From Labilithrix sp. (GTDB lineage: Bacteria > Myxococcota_A > Polyangia > Polyangiales > Polyangiaceae): a stretch of DNA of 64,000 nucleotides. Every line of letters begins with the position of its first letter. Position 1 is the stretch's first letter. Of this stretch, positions 43,619 to 51,990 are shown in pieces. The stretch is taken from the NCBI GenBank assembly GCA_019637155.1, contig JAHBWE010000010.1, positions 310,001 to 374,000 on the forward strand, given 5' to 3'. The translations under genes and the position numbers were made by a program. The notes under the pieces are model-generated. The model did not search any database. It was not told the DNA's origin and worked only from the letters and a program-made list of their open reading frames with translations.

Positions 43619-46600
43619 GTGTCCGCCGCCACGAGCTTCCGCGTCACCCGCAAGTCGTTCCCGCCGCCGGAGGGGCTGCCGTCGTCCGACATGCCGATGG
43701 GCATCGCGGGCTTCCGCTTCTCCGATCTCTTCGTCCCCGAGCGCCTCAAGGACCTCTACGGCGCCTTCTGCACCGAGCTCGAGCAGACCGCGCCCGAGGA
43801 CGCGAAGCTCTACGCCTCGTGGCGCGCGGGCGCGTTCGCGAAGCCGGAGGAGATCTCGACCGCGATCCTCGCGGTGGCTCCGCACGTGAGCCGCTTCGTC
43901 GGCCGCCTCTTCGGCGTCGAGAAGGAGATCGCGGAGCTCGCGTCCGAGGTGAAGGACCGGGAGCCGCTCTGGGTCTTCAAGGCGGACTTCGCGAAGAAGC
44001 GCGTGCTGAAGGACAGCGCGGGCAAGGCCTGGAAGGGCACGCTCGCGGAGGCGGGCGCGGTCGCGACCGCGGCGATCACGGCGATGTTCCCGCAGCGGCC
44101 GGAGGCGATCCTCCGCGGCACGCAGAGCTACCCCGACGAGGAGCTCGCGGTCGCGAAGGCGGTCATCATGCTCGTCCAGGTCGACGACACCGCGCGCAAG
44201 GCGGCGAAGGCCGGCGGCGCGGCGTGGACGGACGAGCTCCGCGAGCGTGCCTCGATCGTGCGGAGGGCGCTCGCGAGCAGCTTCAGCGCGTCGCGCGTGA
44301 GCGAGGAGGCGTGCGCGGTGGCGGAGGAGGGCGCGCCGACCGACGCCGAGCAGCACAAGGTCGTCGCGTTCGCGCTCGACGCGATCGAGGCGTGGCTCGC
44401 GCATCGCCGCAAGGACCACCACGACCACGCGTTTCACTGGCCGTCGCTCCGCGTCGCGAAGACGGTCGATCACCAGCACCTCGTCGAGCTGCGGCGGCCG
44501 GAGCCGAAGCTGCAGGAGCTCTTCGTCGGCCCCGACCACGAGCGCCGCGAGCGCGACGGCTTCCCGCTCACCGATCGCCGCGGGGATCCGCGCCAGATCG
44601 AGCAGGAGATCGACTACTGCCTCTACTGCCACGAGCGCGACAAGGACTCGTGCAGCAAGGGCCTCCGCGACAACAAAACGAACGAGATCAAGAAGAACCC
44701 CCTCGGCGTCGCGCTCGACGGGTGTCCGCTCGACGAGAAGATCAGCGAGATGCACGTCGTCCGCCGCGGCGGCGACGCCCTCGGCGCGCTCGCGATCGTC
44801 GCGATCGACAACCCGATGTGCCCCGGCACTGGTCACCGCATCTGCAACGACTGCATGAAGGCCTGCGTCTTCCAGAAGCAGGAGCCGGTCAACATCCCGC
44901 AGATCGAGACGCGCGTGCTCACCGAGGTGCTCTCGCTCCCGTGGGGCCTCGAGATCTACGGCCTCCTCACGCGCTGGAACCCGCTCGACGTCCGGCGTCC
45001 GTACGCGCTCCCGTACAACGGCAAGAACGTCCTCGTGGTCGGGCTCGGCCCCGCCGGCTACACCCTCGCGCACCACCTCACGCGCGAGGGCTTCGGCGTC
45101 AGCGCGATCGACGGGCTCAAGATCGAGCCGCTCCCGGCCGAGCTCACCGGCTCGTGGAGCGGGGCGACGTGGACGCCGCCGCTGCCGATCAAGGACTTCG
45201 GCACTTTGTACGAAGAGCTCGACGAGCGCGTCTTGCTCGGATTCGGCGGAGTCAGCGAATACGGGATCACCGTCCGCTGGGACAAGAACTTCCTCACCCT
45301 CCTCTACATCACGCTCGCGCGGAAGCAGCTCCTCCGCATCTACGGCGGGATCCGCTTCGGCGGCACGATGACGCTCGACGACGCGTGGTCGCTCGGGTTC
45401 GACCACGTCGCCCTCGCGGCGGGCGCGGGCCGCCCCACCATCATCGACATCAAGAACAACCTGGCGAAGGGGATCCGCAAGGCCTCCGACTTCCTGATGG
45501 CGCTCCAGCTCACCGGCGCTTACAAGCGGAGCTCGATCGCGAACCTGCAGATCCAGCTCCCCGCGATCGTCATCGGCGGCGGCCTCACCGCGATCGACAC
45601 CGCGACGGAGCTCCTCGCGTACTACCCGATCCAGGTCGAGAAGGTCGCCCAGCGCGTGCACGACCTCGTCGCGACCCAGGGGCCCGAGGCGGTGCGCGCG
45701 ATGTTCGACGAGGAGGAGTGGGCCGAGCTCGAGGTCCAGCTCCAGCACGCGAAGGAGCTCGAGGAGGAGCGCGCCCTCGCGGCGAAGGAGGGACGTGACC
45801 CGCTCCTCCAGCCGCTGCTCGACAAATGGGGCGGGGTCTGGCTCGTCTACCGCCGCTCCGTCCTCGAGTCGCCGGCGTACCGCCTGAACCACGAGGAGGT
45901 GCAGAAGAGCCTCGAGGAGGGGGTGCGCTACGTCGAGAACCTCTCCCCGACGGAGGCGGTGCTCGACCCGTACGGCCACGTGAAGGCGGTGAAGTTCCGC
46001 CGCGCGCACGCGCCGGTCGAGAGCGACGACGGCACGCTCCCCGAAGAGGTGGAGCTCCCCGCGCGCACGGTCTGCGTCGCGGCCGGCACCTCGCCGAACA
46101 CGATGTACGAGAAGGAGTACGAGGGCACGTTCGCGCTCGACGCGAAGAAGCAGTACTTCCAGGCCTTCTCCGCGACGGTCGAGGGTGACGTCGCGACGTT
46201 GGCGAAGGTCGACGGCCGCTCGTCGTCGGAGGCGTTCTTCACGAGCTACGCGAAGGACGGGCGGAAGCTCGTCTCGTTCTACGGCGACAACCACCCGTTC
46301 TACGCCGGCAGCGTCGTGAAGGCGATGGCGAGCGCGAAGCACGGCTTCCTCCACGTGGGGCGGCTCTTCCCGGAGGTGGAGGCGCTCGCGAACGACACGG
46401 TGGGGCAGCCCGCGCGCAACGCGCGGCTCGCCGACTTCTTCGCCTCGCTCGACGATGCGCTCGTCGCGCGCGTGGTCGAGGTGAACCGCCTCACGAAGAC
46501 GATCGTCGAGGTGGTGGTGAAGGCGCCGATGGCGGCGCGGAAGTTCAAGCCGGGGCAGTTCTATCGCCTCCAGAACTTCGAGTCGTTCGCGCCCGTCGTC

Positions 46601-47437
46601 GCGGGCACGCGCCTCGGGATGGAGGGCCTCGCCCTCACCGGCGCGTGGATCGACGAAGAGAAAGGCCTCCTCGGCACGATCGTGCTCGAGATGGGCGGCA
46701 GCTCGCGCCTCTGCGCCGCGCTCCGCCCCGGCGAGCCGATCGTCCTGATGGGCCCGACCGGCACGCCGACGCACGTGCAGAAGAGCGAGACGAGCCTCCT
46801 CCTCGGCGGTGGCCTCGGCAACGCGGTCCTCTTCTCGATCGCGCGCGCGATGAAGGCGCTCGGCAACGAGGTGCTCTACTTCGCCGGCTACAAGAAGGGC
46901 GAGGACCTCTTCAAGCAGGACGACATCGAGGCGTACACGGACCAGGTCATCTGGTGCACGGACACGGGCGCGGAGATCGCGCCGCGGCGCCCGCAGGACC
47001 GGCACTTCCGCGGCAACATCGTCCAGGCGTGCGTGGCGTACGGCAAGGGCGAGCTCGGCGAGCGGCTCGTGAAGCTGCCGAAGGTGAACCGCATCATCGC
47101 GATCGGCTCCGACCGCATGATGGCGGCGGTGAAGGAGGCGCGCCACGGCGTCCTCCAGCCGTTCCTCGATCCGCTCCACGTCGCGATCGGCAGCATCAAC
47201 TCGCCGATGCAGTGCATGATGAAGGAGGTCTGCGCGCAGTGCCTCCAGAAGCACACCGATCCGAAGACGGGGAAGGAGACGTTGGTCTTCTCCTGTTACA
47301 ACCAGGACCAGGAGCTCGACGCGGTCGACTTCAAGCACCTCCACGACCGCCTGCGCGCCAACTCGATGCAGGAGAAGGTCGCGAACGCCTGGCTCGATCG
47401 GCTGCTCGAGAAGAACCCGGAGCTCCTCCGGATCTGA
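43619..47437 (+). CDS. Giant FAD/NAD(P) oxidoreductase: NfnB/GltD-like plus NfnA-like halves in one chain
   Basis: 1,272 residues. Residues ~1-330 are a unique helical region. Cys clusters follow (C-L-Y-C-H-E-R-D-K-D-S-C near 330, G-C-P-L near 370, C-P-G-T-G-H-R-I-C-N-D-C-M-K-A-C near 400-416), as in the [4Fe-4S] part of GltD/NfnB. Then a GltD-type flavoprotein: first Rossmann G-L-G-P-A-G near 472, second V-I-G-G-G-L-T-A-I near 650. From ~950 an NfnA/FNR-like half: F-K-P-G-Q-F-Y-R-L, L-L-G-G-G-L-G, and a final C-x-x-x-x-x-C-x-x-C...C cluster. NfnAB bifurcates electrons between NAD(P)H and ferredoxin; here both subunits appear fused, order B then A. Confidence 0.82.
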   Translation: MSAATSFRVTRKSFPPPEGLPSSDMPMGIAGFRFSDLFVPERLKDLYGAFCTELEQTAPEDAKLYASWRAGAFAKPEEISTAILAVAPHVSRFVGRLFGVEKEIAELASEVKDREPLWVFKADFAKKRVLKDSAGKAWKGTLAEAGAVATAAITAMFPQRPEAILRGTQSYPDEELAVAKAVIMLVQVDDTARKAAKAGGAAWTDELRERASIVRRALASSFSASRVSEEACAVAEEGAPTDAEQHKVVAFALDAIEAWLAHRRKDHHDHAFHWPSLRVAKTVDHQHLVELRRPEPKLQELFVGPDHERRERDGFPLTDRRGDPRQIEQEIDYCLYCHERDKDSCSKGLRDNKTNEIKKNPLGVALDGCPLDEKISEMHVVRRGGDALGALAIVAIDNPMCPGTGHRICNDCMKACVFQKQEPVNIPQIETRVLTEVLSLPWGLEIYGLLTRWNPLDVRRPYALPYNGKNVLVVGLGPAGYTLAHHLTREGFGVSAIDGLKIEPLPAELTGSWSGATWTPPLPIKDFGTLYEELDERVLLGFGGVSEYGITVRWDKNFLTLLYITLARKQLLRIYGGIRFGGTMTLDDAWSLGFDHVALAAGAGRPTIIDIKNNLAKGIRKASDFLMALQLTGAYKRSSIANLQIQLPAIVIGGGLTAIDTATELLAYYPIQVEKVAQRVHDLVATQGPEAVRAMFDEEEWAELEVQLQHAKELEEERALAAKEGRDPLLQPLLDKWGGVWLVYRRSVLESPAYRLNHEEVQKSLEEGVRYVENLSPTEAVLDPYGHVKAVKFRRAHAPVESDDGTLPEEVELPARTVCVAAGTSPNTMYEKEYEGTFALDAKKQYFQAFSATVEGDVATLAKVDGRSSSEAFFTSYAKDGRKLVSFYGDNHPFYAGSVVKAMASAKHGFLHVGRLFPEVEALANDTVGQPARNARLADFFASLDDALVARVVEVNRLTKTIVEVVVKAPMAARKFKPGQFYRLQNFESFAPVVAGTRLGMEGLALTGAWIDEEKGLLGTIVLEMGGSSRLCAALRPGEPIVLMGPTGTPTHVQKSETSLLLGGGLGNAVLFSIARAMKALGNEVLYFAGYKKGEDLFKQDDIEAYTDQVIWCTDTGAEIAPRRPQDRHFRGNIVQACVAYGKGELGERLVKLPKVNRIIAIGSDRMMAAVKEARHGVLQPFLDPLHVAIGSINSPMQCMMKEVCAQCLQKHTDPKTGKETLVFSCYNQDQELDAVDFKHLHDRLRANSMQEKVANAWLDRLLEKNPELLRI

Positions 47438-47443
47438 TCGACG

Positions 47444-48334
47444 TCAGAGGCACTGGAACGTGACGCCCGCGGCCGGCTCGGGGGCGGGCGTCGTGCGCTG
47501 GTGCGCCCACGGCGCGACGCCCTCGGCGGCGGGGTCGAACTCGACGTTCGGGACGAGGTAGCGGAGCTCGTGGCGGCTGCCGTCGTCCGCGGCGAGGTTC
47601 GGCGCGCCGAGGTTTCGGCTCGAGAACTGGGTCGGCAGGTAGGCATGGTGGGGCACGCCGTCGACGTCGAACGTGAGGTAGGTCGACGAGCCGCGCGAGG
47701 CGTTCGTGACCTTCCGCTCGATCGCGGCGGACGGGGGGCCGAAGAAGACGCGGAAGTCCTCGTACGACCAGTCGACGTCGGGGCGCAGGAGCACGAAGCG
47801 GCGGCCGTCCGGCGTCGTCGCGTCGTACTCCACCGTGACCTGCGCCGGGATGTTCTCGACCGCGAGCGCCGCGATCTCGCTCGGCGAGAGGAGCGTCAAC
47901 GTCTCGCCCTGCGAGCTCGGATCGAACGACTTCGTCGCTGGATCGGGGGCGCCGCGGAAGACGGCCATCGTCGTGGCGGCGCCGCCGGCGAGGTCGATCC
48001 GAACCTGCAGGTCCGAGGTCGCGTCGCCGACCATCAGCGCGATGAAGTCGGAACCTCCGCCGGAGCCCGCGACCTTCTCGCGGCGCACGCCGCCGGCGCC
48101 GCCGATGAAGACGCGGAGCTGCTCCGACGGCCCCGCCGGCCCGCGATCGACGAGGTACACCGTCCCGTCGCCGGCGCGTCCGCCCGCGACGACGGCGCCG
48201 AGGGCGATCGGCTTCGTATCCGCAACCAGCGGGTTGCATGCATGAAGGCCGCGGGCTTCGTCCGAGCCGCCGCTGGTGCAGGCGGACGCGGCGAGGGCCA
48301 CGAGGACGAGCGCAGCCGCGAGCGTGCGAAGCAT
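47444..48334 (-). CDS. Lipoprotein, paralogue A of a tandem pair
   Basis: 296 residues. The signal peptide ends A-A-S-A-C. The mature protein shares the C-N-P-L...A-L-G-A-V-V-A-G-G-R-A-G-D-G-T-V-Y-L-V-D start and a beta-rich body with V-D-W-S-Y-E-D-F-R-V-F-F-G-P-P with the neighbouring gene at 48446-49318. GAGG lies before the ATG. A final Cys suggests one disulfide. No known family; the pair is likely a local duplication of an outer-membrane-anchored beta-sandwich protein. Confidence 0.72.
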   Translation of the reverse strand: MLRTLAAALVLVALAASACTSGGSDEARGLHACNPLVADTKPIALGAVVAGGRAGDGTVYLVDRGPAGPSEQLRVFIGGAGGVRREKVAGSGGGSDFIALMVGDATSDLQVRIDLAGGAATTMAVFRGAPDPATKSFDPSSQGETLTLLSPSEIAALAVENIPAQVTVEYDATTPDGRRFVLLRPDVDWSYEDFRVFFGPPSAAIERKVTNASRGSSTYLTFDVDGVPHHAYLPTQFSSRNLGAPNLAADDGSRHELRYLVPNVEFDPAAEGVAPWAHQRTTPAPEPAAGVTFQCL

Positions 48335-48445
48335 GATCGAATCCTCGAAAGCAAAAATCGGACCGATCGTCGTTCCGAGGAATTCCGCGGATTTCGGGAA
48401 GGTCGCGGCGTGCCAGAGTGGGCCAGACGCGACGTTCGCGTCCGA
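48335..48445. other. Spacer between the paralogous lipoprotein genes
   Basis: About 110 bases, A+T-richer than average near 48340-48400 (CGAAAGCAAAAATCGG, GGAATTCCGCGGATTTCGG). It probably contains the promoter of paralogue A. No other feature is visible. Confidence 0.35.
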
Positions 48446-49318
48446 TCAGAAGCAGAGGAACGAGAGGCCGGTGGTGAAGGTCGCGGCGGGGGCCTTCGGG
48501 GGCGCGGCGCCGTCGACGACCTCGCCGGGGGAGCCGGGGAGCGGCGTCAGCGTCGCGATGATGCCGGCGCCGTCCTCGAGGCGCGCGGCGCCGGACATCG
48601 GGTTGCTCTCCGCCGTCGTCAGCGTCGCGACCGTCTGGATGCCGTCGACGTCGAACACGACGGTCGTGAACGTCGCGAACGCCGCGCTCAGGACGGTGTA
48701 CTCGACCATGCGGTCCGGCGGCCCGAGGAACACGCGCAGCGTCTCCGTCGTGACCACGCCGGTGGGATGGAGGACGAGGAAGCGGCGTCCGTCGCTCGCG
48801 GTCGCGGCGTAGAGCACGTCGACGGCGGGGAGGTCTTCGAGGGTGAGGCCCGCGTACGCGTCGGCGGCGACGGGCGTGAGCACCTCGCCGTCGATCTCGG
48901 GGTTGAAGGTCGTCGCCTCGCCGAGGACGCCGCGGAAGACGGCCATCCGCGTCGCCGGGCCGTCGAAGCCCTCGTGCTCGACCTTCAGCTGGAGGTCCGC
49001 GGCGTCGTTCAGCGAGAGGAGGAGCTCCTCCTCCGATTCGTGCACCGCCGCGACCTTCACGCGCTTCAGCGCCGTGCCGGCGGAGACGAACGCGCGCCGC
49101 TCGCCGGCCACCCCGGCGGAGGGCGCCGGCGTCTTGTCGACGACGTAGATCGTGCCGTCGGCGGCGCTGCCGGCCGCGATCACCGTCGCGAGCGCCAGCG
49201 GCTCGGGCGAGGCCGCGAGCGGATCGCACGGGCGCGCGCCCGAAGGCGGCGGCGGCGGGACGTAGGGATCCTCGCAAGCCGCGACGAGGAGAGCGACGAA
49301 CGGCAGCAGACGTTTCAC
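48446..49318 (-). CDS. Lipoprotein, paralogue B of a tandem pair
   Basis: 290 residues. It begins M-K-R-L-L-P-F-V-A-L-L and has lipobox V-A-A-C, a Pro-rich spacer, then C-D-P-L...L-A-T-V-I-A-A-G-S-A-A-D-G-T-I-Y-V-V-D and T-E-T-L-R-V-F-L-G-P-P-D-R, matching paralogue A. The GTG start overlaps the stop of the MetE-like remnant as GTGA, so it reads as part of an older operon. Function unknown. Confidence 0.72.
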   Translation of the reverse strand: MKRLLPFVALLVAACEDPYVPPPPPSGARPCDPLAASPEPLALATVIAAGSAADGTIYVVDKTPAPSAGVAGERRAFVSAGTALKRVKVAAVHESEEELLLSLNDAADLQLKVEHEGFDGPATRMAVFRGVLGEATTFNPEIDGEVLTPVAADAYAGLTLEDLPAVDVLYAATASDGRRFLVLHPTGVVTTETLRVFLGPPDRMVEYTVLSAAFATFTTVVFDVDGIQTVATLTTAESNPMSGAARLEDGAGIIATLTPLPGSPGEVVDGAAPPKAPAATFTTGLSFLCF

Positions 49319-49701
49319 GAAGGGACCACCTCTCGACGGACCACGGCGGCGCCTTTCACCATCGCGGAGAGCTTGCCGAAGGCCGTCTCCCTCGACAGGT
49401 ACTTCATCCCGCAGTCGGGCGCGACGATGACGCGCTCGGGCGGCAGCACGTCGAGCGCGCGGCGGATCCGCGTCGCGACCACCTCCGGCGTCTCGACGTT
49501 CGCGTCCCCGAGATCGAGCACGCCGATCATGAACGTCTTCGAGGGCGTCGCCGCGTCCTGCGCCTCGAGGAGGTGCGCGGGCGGGATCTTCCAGACCTCC
49601 CTCGCGCGGACGCGCGGCGGGAGACGCGACTTCAGGTTGGCGCGGTCGACGAGCCACTCCGGCTGCACGTAGCTGCCGACGACGGTGGTAGGGAGGAGCA
49701 C
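49315..49701 (-). pseudogene. MetE-like (cobalamin-independent methionine synthase C-domain) with internal deletion
   Basis: 128 codons. The first ~50 residues match the N-terminus of the short MetE/UROD-like family (L-L-P-T-T-V-V-G-S-Y-V-Q-P-E-W-L-V). The next ~75 match its C-terminus (I-G-V-L-D-L-G, P-E-R-V-I-V-A-P-D-C-G-M-K-Y-L-S-R-E-T-A, K-L-S-A-M-V). Full members are about 340-370 residues, so some 220 residues including most zinc- and substrate-binding parts are missing at the junction (D-A-A-T-P-S-K-T). The frame is intact. It may be a decayed enzyme or a truncated protein with a new role. GTG 49701 is the best start. Confidence 0.75.
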
Positions 49702-49721
49702 GCTGCGATTATGGTACGCCG

Positions 49722-51239
49722 GTGGACGCCGTCCAGCGCGCAGCAAAGAGCACCGTCGCGAGCCTGTTCGCGGCGCGGGCGCGCGTGCATCCCGGGCGCG
49801 TCGCGCTCGACGACGGGACGCGGGCGCTGACCTACGGCGAGGTGCTGGAGCGGAGCGCGCGGCTCGCGGGCTTCCTCCGCGGCCGCGGCGTCCAGCGCGG
49901 CGATCGGCTCGCCGTGCTCTCCGAGAACCGCCTCGAGTACCTCGAGGTCCACCTCGCCGCCGCGCGCATCGGGGCGATCACGGCGTGCCAGAGCTGGCGC
50001 CTCGCGCCCGCCGAGCTCCGCCACTGCCTCGAGCTCGTGGAGCCCAAGGTCACGTTCGCGTCGCCGCTCCACGCAGAAAAGCTCGCCGCCGACCTCGTGC
50101 TCGGCGACGCCTACGAGGCCGCCCTCGCCGCCGCGACGCCGGCGCCGATCGACGACGCGGTCGATCCCGAGGACCCGCTGATCATCCTCTACACGAGCGG
50201 CACGACCGGGCTCCCGAAGGGCGCGGTCCTCAGCCATCGCGCCGAGATCGTGCGGAACCTCACCATGCGCGCGGAGCTCGGGCTCGCGAGCGACGACGAC
50301 ACCGTCGCGTGGCCGCCGCTCTATCACATGGGCGCGACGGAGTGGTCGCTCGGCACGCTCATGTCCGGCGGCGCCGTCTACGTCTTGCCCGGCTACGACG
50401 CGGCGAGGCTCGCGGACATCGTCGCGACGAAGAAGCTCGGCTGGCTGCTGCTCATGCCGGGGATGATCGCCTCGTTCGCGGAGGAGCTCCGCCGCCGCGC
50501 GATCGTGCCGCGCGGGATCAAGATCGCCGGCGTGATGGCGGACCTCGTGCCGCCGCACGAGCTCGCGGAGATCACGACGCTCCTCCGCGCGCCGTACGGC
50601 AACACCTTCGGCGCGACGGAGACCGGCTGCCCGCCGTGCTCCTCGAACCTGATCCCGATCGGCGTCGTGCCGGAGCGCCTCTCGAAGGAGCAGAGCCCAT
50701 ACTGCGAGGTCCGCCTCGTCGACGCGGACGGCGACGACGTGCCGGACGGGACGCCGGGGGAGCTGTGGATGCGCGGGCCGACGCTGTTCAGCGGGTACTT
50801 CCGGAACCCGGAGGCGAACGCGGCGTCGTTCGCGGGCGGCTGGTTCCACATGGGCGACGTGTTCCAGCGCAACGCGGACGGCACGCTCGACTTCGTCGAT
50901 CGCGTGAAATACCTGATCAAGTCCGGCGGCGAGAACGTGTACCCCGCCGAGATCGAGCGCGTGCTGCTCGCCGATCCGCGCGTGGCGGAGGCCGCGGTCG
51001 TGCGCCGGCCCGACGCGAAGTGGGGCGAGGTGCCGGTCGCGTTCGTGGCGCGGAGCGACGCCGCGCTCACGGCGGAGGAGCTCTACGCGCGGTGCCGCGC
51101 GGAGCTTGCAGGATACAAGCAACCGAAGGACATCGTCTTCATCGCGCTCGAGGAGTTCCCGCGCAGCGCGTCGGGCAAGGTGCAGCGCCACGAGCTCGAG
51201 AAGCTGGAAAAGCTGGAGAAGCGGGAGAAGCGGCCATGA
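49722..51239 (+). CDS. Acyl-CoA synthetase (AMP-dependent ligase)
   Basis: 505 residues. Motifs of the ANL superfamily: Y-T-S-G-T-T-G-L-P-K-G near 165 (A3), F-G-A-T-E-T-G near 297, G-D-V-F-Q-R with Y-L-I-K-S-G-G-E-N-V-Y-P-A-E-I-E near 385-410 and S-G-K-V-Q-R near 490. It activates a carboxylic acid with ATP and CoA; the chain length is unknown. The C-terminus is an E-K-L-E-K-L-E-K repeat. Its stop overlaps the start of the citryl-CoA-lyase-like gene as ATGA. TATGGT lies 6 bases before the GTG, so a leaderless transcript is probable. Confidence 0.9.
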   Translation: MDAVQRAAKSTVASLFAARARVHPGRVALDDGTRALTYGEVLERSARLAGFLRGRGVQRGDRLAVLSENRLEYLEVHLAAARIGAITACQSWRLAPAELRHCLELVEPKVTFASPLHAEKLAADLVLGDAYEAALAAATPAPIDDAVDPEDPLIILYTSGTTGLPKGAVLSHRAEIVRNLTMRAELGLASDDDTVAWPPLYHMGATEWSLGTLMSGGAVYVLPGYDAARLADIVATKKLGWLLLMPGMIASFAEELRRRAIVPRGIKIAGVMADLVPPHELAEITTLLRAPYGNTFGATETGCPPCSSNLIPIGVVPERLSKEQSPYCEVRLVDADGDDVPDGTPGELWMRGPTLFSGYFRNPEANAASFAGGWFHMGDVFQRNADGTLDFVDRVKYLIKSGGENVYPAEIERVLLADPRVAEAAVVRRPDAKWGEVPVAFVARSDAALTAEELYARCRAELAGYKQPKDIVFIALEEFPRSASGKVQRHELEKLEKLEKREKRP

Positions 51240-51982
51240 GCGAGAGACCGGTCACGACGAGCATCGCGACGCACGACGCGAAGGACATCACGATCCGCGG
51301 CAAGAGCTTGTGCGAGGACCTGATCGGCAAGCTGACGTTCACGGAGATGACGTACTTCCACGTCGTCGGGCGCGTTCCGACCAAGGCCGAGGCGGCCGTG
51401 CTCGACGCGTGTCTCGTCACGCTCATGGAGCACGGCCTCACCCCGAGCGTGCTCGCGACGCGGCTCGTGGCGTCGAGCGCGCCGGAGGCGCTGCAGTCCG
51501 CGGTCGCGGCGGGGCTCCTCGCGGTCGGCAGCGTGTTCGTCGGCACGGTCGAGGGCGCGGCGGCGCTCGTCGCGCGCGTCGCGGCGGGCGAGGACCCGGC
51601 TCGGATCGCGAAGGAGCACCGCGCGGCGAAGCGGCCGCTCCCGGGCTTCGGGCACCCCGAGCACAAGCCGGACGATCCGCGTCCGCCGCGCATCTTCGCC
51701 GTGCTCGACGCGCACGGGCTCCCGAAGAAGCACGTCGACGCGCTCCTCGCGCTCGGGCGCGCGGTCGACGCCGAGTACGGCAAGCACATCACGATCAACG
51801 CGACCGGCGCGGTCGCGGCCGCGCTCCTCGACGTCGGCGTCCCCGCCGAGATCATGCGCGGCTTCGCGGTGCTCGCGCGCTGCGCGGGCCTCGTCGGGCA
51901 CGTGCTCGAGGAGATGCGCGCCCCCGCGATGGGCGCGATCTGGGACGCGGCGGAGAAGGCGGTCCCTTACGCGGAGCCTTAG
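51236..51982 (+). CDS. Citryl-CoA lyase / short citrate-synthase-family protein
   Basis: 248 residues, about half the length of a normal citrate synthase. It has the catalytic citrate-synthase regions (T-F-T-E-M-T-Y-F-H, L-P-G-F-G-H-P-E-H-K with the active-site His, and E-E-M-R-A-P-A-M near the end). Members of this short group cleave citryl-CoA (to acetyl-CoA and oxaloacetate) or catalyse related aldol-type CoA reactions. Coupling to an acyl-CoA synthetase fits a two-step route in which an acid is first activated to a CoA thioester and then split. The real substrate is unknown. Confidence 0.82.
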   Translation: MSERPVTTSIATHDAKDITIRGKSLCEDLIGKLTFTEMTYFHVVGRVPTKAEAAVLDACLVTLMEHGLTPSVLATRLVASSAPEALQSAVAAGLLAVGSVFVGTVEGAAALVARVAAGEDPARIAKEHRAAKRPLPGFGHPEHKPDDPRPPRIFAVLDAHGLPKKHVDALLALGRAVDAEYGKHITINATGAVAAALLDVGVPAEIMRGFAVLARCAGLVGHVLEEMRAPAMGAIWDAAEKAVPYAEP

Positions 51983-51990
51983 CTCGGGGC

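Noticed and set aside
43295..47344. A 1,349-codon minus-strand open frame
   Set aside because: Antisense to the NfnB/NfnA-like flavoprotein, which has cofactor motifs throughout; the reverse frame is low-complexity.
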